Origin: Bacteroidales bacterium UBA3816
GTDB lineage: Bacteria; Bacteroidota; Bacteroidia; Bacteroidales; P3
Direction of reading: 5' to 3'
Length of the DNA: 25,451 nucleotides
NCBI GenBank assembly: GCA_002368955.1
Contig: DFDY01000089.1
Coordinates: 2,980-28,430 of the forward strand
Part shown: positions 15,669 through 24,149 of the stretch, one piece after another
How the letters are laid out: each line of letters opens with the position of its first letter
Numbering within the stretch: position 1 is the stretch's first letter
The notes under the pieces: generated by a model
Databases searched by the model: none
Told to the model about the DNA's origin: nothing
What the model saw: the letters and a program-made list of their open reading frames with translations, nothing else
Made by a program: the position numbers and the translations under genes

Positions 15669-15676
15669 TAACTTTG
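15669..15676 (+). promoter_or_regulatory. Candidate -7 promoter element for the phosphohexomutase
   Basis: TAACTTTG matches TAnnTTTG exactly, 72 nt before the start codon. The -33 region is a T-run (TTTTTTCG, 15642-15649), close to but not TTTG. Confidence 0.55.
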
Positions 15677-15748
15677 CAACGCCATTTAGGGCTACAATGA
15701 AGACAGATTATTAATACAAAACGATAAAGACCAAGAAAGGATAACGAT

Positions 15749-17500
15749 ATGATCGATATTGAAAAACTGAACATCGACGCTTCGGCGAAAACAAACATTA
15801 AGTCCTGGTTAGAAGGTTCATATGACGAACAGACCAAGCAGGCCATTCGAGATATGATGGACAACCCCAACGAACTGAATGAAAGTTTCTATAAGAACTT
15901 AGAGTTCGGCACGGGTGGGTTGCGCGGTATTTTGGGCGTAGGCACCAACAGAATGAATAAGTACACCGTAGCCATGGCCACCCAAGGGTTGGCCAACTAT
16001 GTGAAGAAAAGCTTCCCTAATGCCAACCCGCTGAAGGCCGCCATCTCGCACGATAGTCGCAATTTCAGCCGCGAGTTTGCCGAAATAACTGCCAATGTGC
16101 TTGCCGCCAATGGTTTCCACGTATATCTCTTCGACGGCATGCGCCCCACGCCCGAGCTCTCGTTTGCCATACGCCACTATGGCTGCCAGACGGGTGTAAT
16201 GGTGACGGCCAGCCACAACCCCAAGGAGTACAATGGCTACAAGGCCTACTGGGACGATGGCTGCCAGTTGACTGCTCCCCACGACACCAACGTGATTGAT
16301 GAGGTGTTGAAGATTAAGGATGTGAAGGATGTGAAGATGAGCGGTGGAGAGTCCAATATAGAAATTATCGGCAAGGAGCTGGATAAAATTTATATGGACC
16401 GTATTGAACAGAATTCCCTCCATCCCGAACTGATAAAGAAACACAACGACATCAAGATTGTCTATACCCCGTTGCATGGCACAGGCATCACCCTCATACC
16501 CCCCATGCTGGAAAAACTGGGCTTCACCAATGTAAACGTGGTGAAGGAGCAGGCTGTGCCCGACGGCAATTTCCCCACCACCCCCAGCCCCAATCCCGAG
16601 GAGCGCGCTGCCATGAAGATGGCCGTCGACCTGGCCATGAAGATCGATGCCGACATAGTCTTTGCCAGCGACCCCGATGCCGACCGTATTGGCGTAGCAG
16701 TGAAACGCCCAGATGGCGAGTGGATGCTGCTGAACGGCAACCAGACTCTTTCGGTGCTGATATACTATCTGCTGAAAGAGTGGAAGGAAACCAACCGCCT
16801 GACTGGCAAAGAATATATCATCAAGACCATTGTCACCAGCGAACTGCCCGCCGACATTGCCAAGAAGGTGGGAGTGAAGGTCTATGACGTGCTTACCGGT
16901 TTCAAGTTCATCGGAGCCAAGATTCTGGAACTGGAAGGGAAAGAAGTGTTCATCGGTGGCGGCGAGGAGAGTTATGGCTGCATGATTGGCGACTTTGTGC
17001 GCGACAAAGATGCCGTGGCCGGGTGCTCCATGATAGCCGAGATTGCCGCTTGGGCTGCCGAGCAGGGCAAGACTTTCTTCGATGTGCTGGTTGATATTTA
17101 CAAAGAATATGGCTTCTATAAAGAAGGCTTGCTGAGCGTGGTTCGCAAGGGCAAGAGCGGTGCCGAAGAAATCCAGCAGATGATGAAGAACTACCGCGAG
17201 AATCCTCCAAAGGAAATCAACGGAAGCAAGGTTGTCTGCCTCAAAGACTATAAACTCCATGAAAGCACCGACCTCATCACCGGCAAGAAGGAGACCATCG
17301 ACCTGCCGTCCAGCAATGTGTTGCAGTTCTTTACCGAAGACGGCAACAAGATTACCGTCCGCCCCAGCGGCACCGAGCCGAAGATTAAGTTCTACTTCAG
17401 CGTAAAGGGTACACTGAACGACAAGGCTGACTTCGACCGCGTGAACAAAGAACTGGATGCCAAGATTGAGGACATCAAGAAGTCGATGAACTTAGTATAA
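15749..17500 (+). CDS. Phospho-sugar mutase (phosphoglucomutase/phosphomannomutase family)
   Basis: This 583-residue cytosolic enzyme of the alpha-D-phosphohexomutase superfamily interconverts hexose 1- and 6-phosphates, feeding glycogen, nucleotide sugars or glycolysis. All four active-site elements are present: phosphoserine Ser155 in VMVTASHNPKEYNGYKAYW, the metal loop DPDADR (308-313), the sugar-specificity loop GGGEESYG (about 406), and the phosphate-binding RPSGTEPKIKFYF near the C-terminus. The length and the GEES loop fit the glucose 1-phosphate/PgcA-like long branch common in Bacteroidota, but mannose 6-phosphate use cannot be excluded. It is monocistronic, with a promoter-like element upstream and a strong terminator 30 nt after the stop. 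Confidence 0.96.
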   Translation: MIDIEKLNIDASAKTNIKSWLEGSYDEQTKQAIRDMMDNPNELNESFYKNLEFGTGGLRGILGVGTNRMNKYTVAMATQGLANYVKKSFPNANPLKAAISHDSRNFSREFAEITANVLAANGFHVYLFDGMRPTPELSFAIRHYGCQTGVMVTASHNPKEYNGYKAYWDDGCQLTAPHDTNVIDEVLKIKDVKDVKMSGGESNIEIIGKELDKIYMDRIEQNSLHPELIKKHNDIKIVYTPLHGTGITLIPPMLEKLGFTNVNVVKEQAVPDGNFPTTPSPNPEERAAMKMAVDLAMKIDADIVFASDPDADRIGVAVKRPDGEWMLLNGNQTLSVLIYYLLKEWKETNRLTGKEYIIKTIVTSELPADIAKKVGVKVYDVLTGFKFIGAKILELEGKEVFIGGGEESYGCMIGDFVRDKDAVAGCSMIAEIAAWAAEQGKTFFDVLVDIYKEYGFYKEGLLSVVRKGKSGAEEIQQMMKNYRENPPKEINGSKVVCLKDYKLHESTDLITGKKETIDLPSSNVLQFFTEDGNKITVRPSGTEPKIKFYFSVKGTLNDKADFDRVNKELDAKIEDIKKSMNLV

Positions 17501-17529
17501 TAATTCAGTTTCAAACAACAAATCAAGAT

Positions 17530-17571
17530 ATTATCCATTATGGAGCCACTCCATCATGGATAATTTTTTTT
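17530..17571 (+). terminator. Strong intrinsic terminator after the phosphohexomutase
   Basis: A 16-bp stem with one mismatch pairs ATTATCCATTATGGAG (17530-17545) with CTCCATCATGGATAAT (17549-17564) around a 3-nt loop, followed by eight Ts. It also contains the first in-frame ATG of the next gene (17556), which argues for the later start at 17580. Confidence 0.9.
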
Positions 17572-17579
17572 ATTCTAGA

Positions 17580-18545
17580 ATGAAATACTGTCTTTGTCTA
17601 TTGCTACTGCTGTTCTCGGTTGTGTCTCTTAGGGCACAGGATAGCCCTCGTTGGAGCGTTGCTTTTTGGAATGTGGAGAACTTTTTCGACACAAAGGATG
17701 ACACGCTCAAAGCAGACGAGGCCTTCACCCCGCAAGGCGACAACCACTGGACTTCCAAGCGCTATGCAGATAAGCGCGACAAGATATACAAGGTGGTGGC
17801 GGCCATGGGTTGGCCGGCTGTGATGGGAATGGCAGAAGTGGAAAACGACTGGGTGCTGAAGGATTTGTGTTACTTTACTCCTCTTAGGAAGTTCAAATAT
17901 GAGTTTGTCCACTTCGACTCTCCAGACGAGAGAGGCATAGATTGTGCTCTTATTTATCGCAGCGACCTCTTCAAGGTGACAGAGGCAAGGCCTATTGGGG
18001 TTTCGGATAGTGCGGAGGCTTTCTTCACGCGCGACATTCTGATGGTAGGCGGTGTGTTGACGGACAAGCAGGGCACCGATACCTGTTTCTTCTTTGTCAA
18101 CCATTGGCCTTCCAAACTGGGAGGAGCTGTGGCAGACCGTCATCGAATAGAAATAGGGCAACGGCTGATGGCCATAATGGATAGTGTGCAACAGGCACAT
18201 ACGGGTGCTTTGGTGTTGGCTATGGGCGATTTTAATGCCTCTCTGGAGGAAGAATCTGTCCGAAAGGGCTTGGGCTTCGATGGGGTCTCAACTAATGACC
18301 AGGGATTCTGCAATCTGATGTTTCAGATACCCAAAGGTTCAGGCAGCTATAAATACCATGACACCTGGTCATGCATAGACCAGATGATTGCAAACAGGGA
18401 CCTAGAGGTGGAAATATTTGCTCGTGACTACCTGCTCACAGATGACCCTAAATATTTGGGCAAGAAATTGAACCGCACTTACGTCGGCTTGCATTACCAG
18501 GGCGGCTTTAGCGACCATCTCCCTTTGATTACCCATATACCATGA
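17580..18545 (+). CDS. Secreted endonuclease/exonuclease/phosphatase-family enzyme
   Basis: With the ATG at 17580 the protein has 321 residues and a signal peptide (MKYCLCLLLLLFSVVSLRAQ). The upstream ATG at 17556 lies in the terminator stem and would spoil the leader. All EEP (DNase I-like) catalytic elements are present: Asn31 in WNVENFF, Glu86 in MAEVEND, His175 in VNHWPS, Asp217/Asn219 in GDFN, and Asp312/His313 in SDHLP. EEP enzymes cleave phosphoester bonds in DNA, RNA, lipids or inositol phosphates; the substrate cannot be read here. The leader puts it in the periplasm or outside. Its stop overlaps the start of the next gene (ATGA, 18542-18545), implying translational coupling to the HhH barrel. 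Confidence 0.92.
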   Translation: MKYCLCLLLLLFSVVSLRAQDSPRWSVAFWNVENFFDTKDDTLKADEAFTPQGDNHWTSKRYADKRDKIYKVVAAMGWPAVMGMAEVENDWVLKDLCYFTPLRKFKYEFVHFDSPDERGIDCALIYRSDLFKVTEARPIGVSDSAEAFFTRDILMVGGVLTDKQGTDTCFFFVNHWPSKLGGAVADRHRIEIGQRLMAIMDSVQQAHTGALVLAMGDFNASLEEESVRKGLGFDGVSTNDQGFCNLMFQIPKGSGSYKYHDTWSCIDQMIANRDLEVEIFARDYLLTDDPKYLGKKLNRTYVGLHYQGGFSDHLPLITHIP

Positions 18546-20650
18546 GGAAACGATTGATATGGCTGTTCCTTTCTCTCCTGCCCATGATAGGACAGGCACA
18601 AGAGGCATTGCCTACGGTTTGGCAGAACTATATTGAGCAGCTGACCGAAGAGGGCGAGGACGAACTGGTAGAAGACTTACTGGAGATATATGAATCTTGC
18701 CGAGAGGTACCTCTCAACGTGAACGACACCATGGGGGGACTCACCCGGCTGCCTTTCATCGACAACTTTCAACAGGATTGTCTGAAGGCCTATATAGCCC
18801 TATATGGGCAATTAGTGAGTTTGGAGGAACTGTATGCGGTGGCTGGATTCGACAGCACCATTGTTGAATTGCTGCGCCCTTTGGCCTATGTGGGTAAGGT
18901 TGCAACACCACAGAAGCTTACGCTAAAAGATATTCTAACTCACGGCAGAAGCAACCTAGTGATGGGAGTCAGCGGCACCATAGAGCAGGCTAGAGGATAT
19001 AGAGACAGTATTTACGAAGGGAACAACTTGAGGTTGATGTGGAGGTACTATTTCAAGTACCAAGACCGTTTGCAGTTTCAAATATCGGGCGATAAAGACC
19101 CCGGCGAGGCTTTCTTTGCCGCAAGTCAGCCTCGGGGTTTCGACTTCTACGGTTACAGCCTTATGCTGAACGACATGGGGAGATATGTCACCCAGGGACT
19201 GATTGGAGAGAAGAGGATGTATGTGAAAAGGCTGGTGCTGGGTCAATATTATCTGCAGTTTGGGCAGGGGCTGACCCTGTGGACGGGATATGGTTCCAGA
19301 ACAGCCTATGGGGGTAGGATATATAAGTATTCTCAGGGGTTAAGGCCCAGCGGTGCCTTTGCCGAGTATGGTTTTCTGCAAGGAGCAGCCACAACGCTGA
19401 CTGTAAGGCAGCGCTGGAATCTGACCCTCTTCTATTCGTATGTAAACCGCGATGCCACTCTGCCGAGAGGGGCCGCTACCGATAGTAGCATTGACTGGGT
19501 GCAGAGCATATACAACTCAGGCTATCATCGCACACAGACCGAGGTGGGCAAGAAAAACCAGCTGGTTGAGCAGTTGTACGGTGGCCGTATAGAGTTGGAG
19601 GAGAGCGATTTTAAGATAGGTCTGACGGGTGCAGTCACAGAGTTCGACAAGAGGATTGTTCCAGCCACATATGTCTATAATGACAATGCTTTCCGAGGCG
19701 ATAGGAATTGCAATGCAGGATTGGATTTCGCCTATCGCCGAGGGCGGTTTTTGCTTTTTGGAGAAGGGGCTGTCTGCCGGAATAATGCGTTGGACAGCGC
19801 ACAGAGCAATATAAGTCCGGCAGCCATCGTCGGGGCTGAGTTTGTCATGAACAACAGCCATCGGCTGAGTTCCCAAGCCAGATACTATTCGCCCACCTAT
19901 CATAGCCTCCATGCTAGCTCTTTGGGGCAGAATGGCTACCCGCAAAACGAGATTGGAGCGGCACTCTACTATCAAGGCCGTTTGCCGGGAGACATCGAGG
20001 TTACGGCTTCGGTAGACTACTTCTGGTTCCCACATATGAAATACTTGGTCTATGCATCCAGCAGGGGACATGAATACAGGCTAGACCTCTATCATCCTTT
20101 CCGGCATGTCAGAGGCTTAGCGGTAAATATGAAGTATAGGTTCAAAGAGAAGGGCAAGAACATTATTCCTTCGACCATGGTGGACGGCGCCTACCGATTG
20201 GAACAGACCTATAGGCATCAGATACAGGGCAATATTGAGTATGGTCGCGGCCCGTGGAGATGGGTGACACGTATTGCCTACGCAAATTATAGAGGCGATG
20301 AGACTGAGGCAAACGGCGGCTGGCTGCTGTATGAAGACATCCAGTTCAGGCCTCAACGGATTCCGCTGACCTTGACGGCCCGTCTGGCACTGTTCGATGT
20401 GGATGATTATGAGGCAAGGCTCTTTGCCGTCGAGAGCGACTTCGTCTACCAGTATAGCAGTGCTGTGTATCAGAATGAAGGTTGCCGCTTCTATCTGTTG
20501 TTGCGGTACGACATCAGCCAGTACTGGAATGTGGGATTCAAGTACGGCATCACCGCCTATAGCGACCAAGAGACCTTCGGCTCCGGTTACGACCTCATCA
20601 ACGCCAACCACAGGCAGCAATGGCGTATTCAAGTTAGACTGAAATGGTGA
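18542..20650 (+). CDS. Helix-hairpin-helix (ComEA-like) outer-membrane beta-barrel protein
   Basis: The 702-residue protein has a signal peptide (MRKRLIWLFLSLLPMIGQAQ). A helical domain with two helix-hairpin-helix-like repeats (about 57-118) follows: VPLNVNDTMGGLTRLPFIDN, then LYGQLVSLEELYAVAGFDS. The rest is a long amphipathic strand region that reads like an outer-membrane barrel, with alternating aromatic residues (e.g. RLQFQISGDKDPGEAFF, RFLLFGEGAVCRNNA) and a C-terminal RIQVRLKW ending in an aromatic residue, as barrels do. The HhH fold typically binds DNA, and ComEA is the periplasmic DNA receptor in competence, but whether this barrel binds DNA is unknown. It is widespread in Bacteroidota and unassigned. 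It overlaps the nuclease-fold gene by 4 nt. Confidence 0.88.
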   Translation: MRKRLIWLFLSLLPMIGQAQEALPTVWQNYIEQLTEEGEDELVEDLLEIYESCREVPLNVNDTMGGLTRLPFIDNFQQDCLKAYIALYGQLVSLEELYAVAGFDSTIVELLRPLAYVGKVATPQKLTLKDILTHGRSNLVMGVSGTIEQARGYRDSIYEGNNLRLMWRYYFKYQDRLQFQISGDKDPGEAFFAASQPRGFDFYGYSLMLNDMGRYVTQGLIGEKRMYVKRLVLGQYYLQFGQGLTLWTGYGSRTAYGGRIYKYSQGLRPSGAFAEYGFLQGAATTLTVRQRWNLTLFYSYVNRDATLPRGAATDSSIDWVQSIYNSGYHRTQTEVGKKNQLVEQLYGGRIELEESDFKIGLTGAVTEFDKRIVPATYVYNDNAFRGDRNCNAGLDFAYRRGRFLLFGEGAVCRNNALDSAQSNISPAAIVGAEFVMNNSHRLSSQARYYSPTYHSLHASSLGQNGYPQNEIGAALYYQGRLPGDIEVTASVDYFWFPHMKYLVYASSRGHEYRLDLYHPFRHVRGLAVNMKYRFKEKGKNIIPSTMVDGAYRLEQTYRHQIQGNIEYGRGPWRWVTRIAYANYRGDETEANGGWLLYEDIQFRPQRIPLTLTARLALFDVDDYEARLFAVESDFVYQYSSAVYQNEGCRFYLLLRYDISQYWNVGFKYGITAYSDQETFGSGYDLINANHRQQWRIQVRLKW

Positions 20651-20852
20651 GCAAATCTTCTCCCTGAGGGCAAATATCCATCTTGAATCCTATGTCGTGT
20701 CTGCATCTTTCCGCACACTTGCAATGAGTCCCGCACCTTTCCGTATAGTCTTACCCATGCTCGTCCACCAATCATACAACGAGTGGGAAACGAATGTGTA
20801 ACGTCAGGGATGCGATTGGGTAACGAGCCTACTGTGAAGGAACGTTTAGTTA
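20651..20852. other. Intergenic region between convergent genes
   Basis: This 202-nt stretch separates the HhH barrel (plus) from the small barrel (minus). I see no convincing coding frame and no terminator hairpin. It contains two similar short words, CATCTTTCCGCACA and GCACCTTTCCGTATA, about 30 nt apart. The bases around 20768 (AATCATACAACGAGTGGGAAA) resemble coding DNA of the C10 protease near 22658, but this may be chance. Confidence 0.5.
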
Positions 20853-21548
20853 TTAATCCTTCTGTGTGTTGAAATAATAGTTGAGGCCGAGACCTACGCG
20901 TGGTTCGGGATTGGTGATATTTCCTGTTTCTTGGCCAAATGTCATACTTGCATTGAGATTGAACTTTAGGTGTTCCCATCCAAATCTGAACACCAATGTG
21001 GGTTCAATGAACGGTGCAGAATAAGTAAATGGGGTTGTAACAAACGATGTCTGATCAGTCTCAGGATTGTTAACGTAACCTCCATGTTCACCGTCGCCAA
21101 ACAGATAGCCGCATTTCACACCGAGCGCAATGTCGATGTGCGAATTGGCCAAACCACACCAGCCATAGTCGGCCTGGACAAAATATGATTGGAACAGAGC
21201 CTCGTATATGTCGAGGTCTGGAGTATCCCACTTTCCGTGACCGACTGATGCACCGGCATAAACTTCGACAATTTTGTTGTTACCCAGTGGCGTAAACCAC
21301 CCTGCGGAAAGTTGTCCGCCATAGCGCGAGACAGGAAAACCCATTCCTTGCAAAGAGCCCTGCACTCCCCAATGGTCGCCCAATGCGTAAGCCCCACTGG
21401 CAGTAGCCCCAACCAAATTCAAATCAAAGTCGAGGCGCATATCGTATCTTTGTTGAAGCATTGGCATGTCATGGCTTACAGGTCCGTATATGCCAGCTTC
21501 GCTCACGCCTAATAGAAAAAGCAGAATATTAATAAAGATATTGTTCAG
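20853..21548 (-). CDS. Small outer-membrane beta-barrel-like protein (non-ATG start)
   Basis: The frame is open from a stop at 21563-21561 down to the stop at 20853 and has no ATG in its first part. The best start is CTG at 21548, giving 232 residues with a convincing signal peptide (NNIFINILLFLLGVSEAG). The GTG at 21506 is the only conventional start but would remove almost the whole leader. The mature part has alternating hydrophobic strands (e.g. HIDIALGVKCGYLFG, EPTLVFRFGWEHLKFNLNAS) and ends in GLGLNYYF before a short tail, which fits a small outer-membrane barrel. I do not recognise a named family. It follows the C10 protease by 53 nt on the same strand. The CTG may be a mutated ATG, a sequencing error or a true rare start. 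Confidence 0.78.
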   Translation of the reverse strand: MNNIFINILLFLLGVSEAGIYGPVSHDMPMLQQRYDMRLDFDLNLVGATASGAYALGDHWGVQGSLQGMGFPVSRYGGQLSAGWFTPLGNNKIVEVYAGASVGHGKWDTPDLDIYEALFQSYFVQADYGWCGLANSHIDIALGVKCGYLFGDGEHGGYVNNPETDQTSFVTTPFTYSAPFIEPTLVFRFGWEHLKFNLNASMTFGQETGNITNPEPRVGLGLNYYFNTQKD

Positions 21549-21601
21549 AGCGAAAGGATTTTAATAGTCTAATAACCATAGTTGTAAATCTCAAATCTCA
21601 A

Positions 21602-23401
21602 TTACTCAAGGATGAGTTTCTGAGTGGTGGTGCCCTGAGTGGTGATAAGGACGACGAAGTAGGTGCCGGCGGAAAGGGCGGACAGGTCGAGACTAAGGCT
21701 TTTTGACTCAGGTGTGACAGGCTGGCTGAGCACTTCGTGACCTGAAGCATCGAGCACCCGCAGAACTGCGTCCTGCGGCGCGCCTACGGCCAGCGTCACA
21801 GCCACCGTGCCGTGGGCTGGGTTGGGATGGACTCTAATGCCAGTGACCTCTTCGCAGTTGCCTGAGGGCAGAAACGACATACTACTTTCTTCAACCAAAA
21901 ACGATTCTTCGGAATAGTCCTGCATCCGTTGCTCGACATGTTCAGAAGCATTGTCCATTGGAGAGTTGTGCATACGCACTACGTATTCTCTGTTCCCACA
22001 ATTGTCACACGGGGTTATTATGGCGGCAAACTCGGCCCCACTCTCCACGGTGAAGCCGTCCTTCAACGTAATTGACTCTTGTGCCCGGTAGGTGGATTCC
22101 TCACCTGTAGGGATTGTCCTCCACGATGAGGGAGAGTCAGATGAAGCGCTCGTCAGGTTGGTCACCGTCACTGGCAGCATTTCCCAAGGTTGATGAGCCC
22201 CACTTGCTATTTCATTTTGGTGCAGACCATAATAATCATCCAAGTACACATCTCTGTCACAGAGTGATATATCACTTTCTGGATGAACTTTTATTAATAT
22301 TGTATGAGAATATGTGAAATAATGGGTATCTCTATTGAAATAGGGGTTTAGGCAGTCGATAAGATATGACCCATCACCTTCTCCCCGGGAACCCCAGTTA
22401 AAATTGAAAAAGTTGTCATTGCCATACCCGTCGCAAACAAAAGCATGACAACTACCCTCGCATGCGTTATAAAGTACAGGTCGTCCCGCATCTATTTCCT
22501 GCCGTAAAAGATCCATCCATTGATTGTCGTTCATACCTGATCTTACCTTATATTCGGCATCGCTGCTGTAGCCATATCGGTTCACCAGTGCACCCCTTAC
22601 ACTATCGAAATATGCTCCAGACCCAAAACACCCATAAATCATACTTACATTAACACCACAATCATACAATAGGTGGGAAATGGCATTCCTATTTTGAACA
22701 AAGGCTGGAGAGGCGCAGTCCAAAATGTCTGACATGTTGCACCAGTCAAACTTTAAATCCCATTTGGTGGACACTGGATACTTCCAATAGTTCATCACTT
22801 GCCCCATGGCTACCGCAACACAACCGGCCACACAGTGGTCGCAAGTATTACCTTGTGGCATGGAATACTCATATCCGACACACGAACCATTATTACACCC
22901 TTTTTGAGCCCACCTAGTACTCATTAGAGGTCCTATAGAGTTGCTGTTTCTCTGTACAAGGTTGATGCCATTTATTAGGCTATCCCACACACCTTGGTGG
23001 TACAGCCCAATCGTGTCGTTGCTGAAACAGAATGATATCTGCCAAATATAGTCGTCAAGGAAACTGCGCAGGTTGTCTGGAAGGTCGTCATAATGGTCCA
23101 ACAAGGGTCTATTGGGAGTTTTGTATTTGGCCAGTATAGGGTAACAGGCCTTGCTGCCTGAGAGTAACAATGAGACACTGTCCGTCGTAATTTCATATAG
23201 GACGGTGTTTCCTGCATTGTCGTTCTTCTCTGTAAGTACAATACCCCGCAAGTTGCGATCTTTAATGACATTTGAACCTGTCAGTCTGGTGAGCGCAGCA
23301 TTGACAGCCTCATCTCGTGTCACCTGCTGATTCTGCTGGGCTTGAAGACATATGCTGAAACCTATAGCCATTACTACGGCTAGTGCTGTTAACCTTTTCA
23401 T
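21602..23401 (-). CDS. C10-family cysteine protease (streptopain-like) with T9SS sorting domain
   Basis: The 599-residue protein has a signal peptide (MKRLTALAVVMAIGFSICLQAQ), a C10 prodomain (about 26-100), and a papain-like catalytic domain (about 150-375). The catalytic Cys is Cys194 (HCVAGCVAVAMGQVMNYW), the catalytic His is His319 (GSCHAFVCDGYG), and Asn335-Trp336 follow in FNFNWGSRGEGDGSY. A middle segment (SITLKDGFTVESGAEFAA) is the beta motif often found in T9SS substrates. The C-terminal ~80 residues (IRVHPNPAHGTVAVTL, LSAGTYFVVL, KLILE) form a typical T9SS type A sorting domain. C10 proteases are surface or secreted proteases made as zymogens, and prodomain removal activates them. 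The gene starts 4 nt after a lipoprotein that has a paralog upstream; B. fragilis C10 proteases have lipoprotein inhibitors in such positions. Confidence 0.95.
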   Translation of the reverse strand: MKRLTALAVVMAIGFSICLQAQQNQQVTRDEAVNAALTRLTGSNVIKDRNLRGIVLTEKNDNAGNTVLYEITTDSVSLLLSGSKACYPILAKYKTPNRPLLDHYDDLPDNLRSFLDDYIWQISFCFSNDTIGLYHQGVWDSLINGINLVQRNSNSIGPLMSTRWAQKGCNNGSCVGYEYSMPQGNTCDHCVAGCVAVAMGQVMNYWKYPVSTKWDLKFDWCNMSDILDCASPAFVQNRNAISHLLYDCGVNVSMIYGCFGSGAYFDSVRGALVNRYGYSSDAEYKVRSGMNDNQWMDLLRQEIDAGRPVLYNACEGSCHAFVCDGYGNDNFFNFNWGSRGEGDGSYLIDCLNPYFNRDTHYFTYSHTILIKVHPESDISLCDRDVYLDDYYGLHQNEIASGAHQPWEMLPVTVTNLTSASSDSPSSWRTIPTGEESTYRAQESITLKDGFTVESGAEFAAIITPCDNCGNREYVVRMHNSPMDNASEHVEQRMQDYSEESFLVEESSMSFLPSGNCEEVTGIRVHPNPAHGTVAVTLAVGAPQDAVLRVLDASGHEVLSQPVTPESKSLSLDLSALSAGTYFVVLITTQGTTTQKLILE

Positions 23402-23405
23402 AGTG

Positions 23406-23975
23406 TCAATTGTTAGGTATGGTATCCATATTGATTAAGTGATAGTAAAGACCTACTCTACTACAGATATCAAACGTCAGATATAACTGGTCTACGCATT
23501 CCACTTTTATGGTAACATACCATTTCTTCTGTAGATAGCTGTCGAAGTCTTGGACAAATTCAGGATGGTCTTGCAAAAATGATTTGTTCCAGTCTATTCT
23601 GATGTGTTGGCGGTACCCATGATGGTCTTCATTAGGAACTAGCATAATATAACCTGCTTCTGGAGTCCACACCTCCCGCAAAGGTGATGAACTGTAATCT
23701 GCCTCAAAGATGGGCTCTTCGGGGCCATGGTAGTATACCCAGCCCCATACCTTCAACGTGTCACCGTCATGGGACAGTCTGGTGGAGTCATAGTATCGAA
23801 AGTAGTTCGTCAATTCCGCAGGAGAGTTGTAGTCCGTTCTGGAAATACTATAGATTTCCGGTGCCCAAGGGCAACATATTGGTGTTATTTGGTCTTTCTT
23901 CTTGCAACCACTGAACGCCATCAGCGACAGGGTGGCAATGATCATTACTGTAAGGGTGAGTTTTCGTGTCTTCAT
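23406..23975 (-). CDS. Lipoprotein, paralog of the upstream lipoprotein
   Basis: I chose the ATG at 23975, giving 189 residues with a clear lipoprotein signal (MKTRKLTLTVMIIATLSLMA, then FSGC with Cys24). The frame continues upstream to 24050 but those 25 residues lack leader character. Shared with the protein at 24150-24758 are DTLKVWGWVYYHGPEEPIFE, PNEDHHG and FVQDFDSYLQKKWYVT, so the two are duplicates. No catalytic motif is visible; the body looks like a small strand-rich domain. It ends 4 nt before the C10 protease gene, which makes a role linked to the protease, for instance as inhibitor or surface partner, a fair hypothesis. I do not recognise the family. Confidence 0.85.
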   Translation of the reverse strand: MKTRKLTLTVMIIATLSLMAFSGCKKKDQITPICCPWAPEIYSISRTDYNSPAELTNYFRYYDSTRLSHDGDTLKVWGWVYYHGPEEPIFEADYSSSPLREVWTPEAGYIMLVPNEDHHGYRQHIRIDWNKSFLQDHPEFVQDFDSYLQKKWYVTIKVECVDQLYLTFDICSRVGLYYHLINMDTIPNN

Positions 23976-24068
23976 TTTTGTGGTGGGTTCTATTTCTATA
24001 GTATGACAAGTTATTTTGTTAATATAAATGTGGCATAGCGGCTTGTGCAAATCACTTATTTGTTGTCG

Positions 24069-24137
24069 TTATTGGGCATTAGCATGAAAATTGGCAGCTA
24101 TTGCCATTGTTATTATCAGTATGGTTATTCTCTTCAT
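24069..24137 (-). pseudogene. Signal-peptide-only remnant (22 codons)
   Basis: A short frame begins with ATG at 24137 and reads MKRITILIITMAIAANFHAN followed by AQ and a TAA at 24071-24069. This is a complete signal peptide with an '..NAQ' cleavage end and nothing after it. It lies in the 174-nt gap between two paralogous lipoprotein genes on the same strand. It looks like the surviving 5' end of a deleted secreted-protein gene, though a genuine short peptide cannot be excluded. Confidence 0.6.
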
Positions 24138-24149
24138 AGTTCTTGCTTT

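Noticed and set aside
15899..17260. A 453-codon open frame antisense to the phosphohexomutase
   Set aside because: It is a codon-bias shadow of a gene with every active-site motif intact; the antisense product has no leader, domain or recognisable motif.
17556..17579. Earlier ATG for the secreted EEP enzyme
   Set aside because: It lies inside the terminator stem of the preceding gene and adds eight residues before a complete signal peptide.
20629..20979. A 116-codon minus-strand frame after the small barrel gene
   Set aside because: It starts out of frame inside the barrel gene, has no motif and no leader, and looks like chance.
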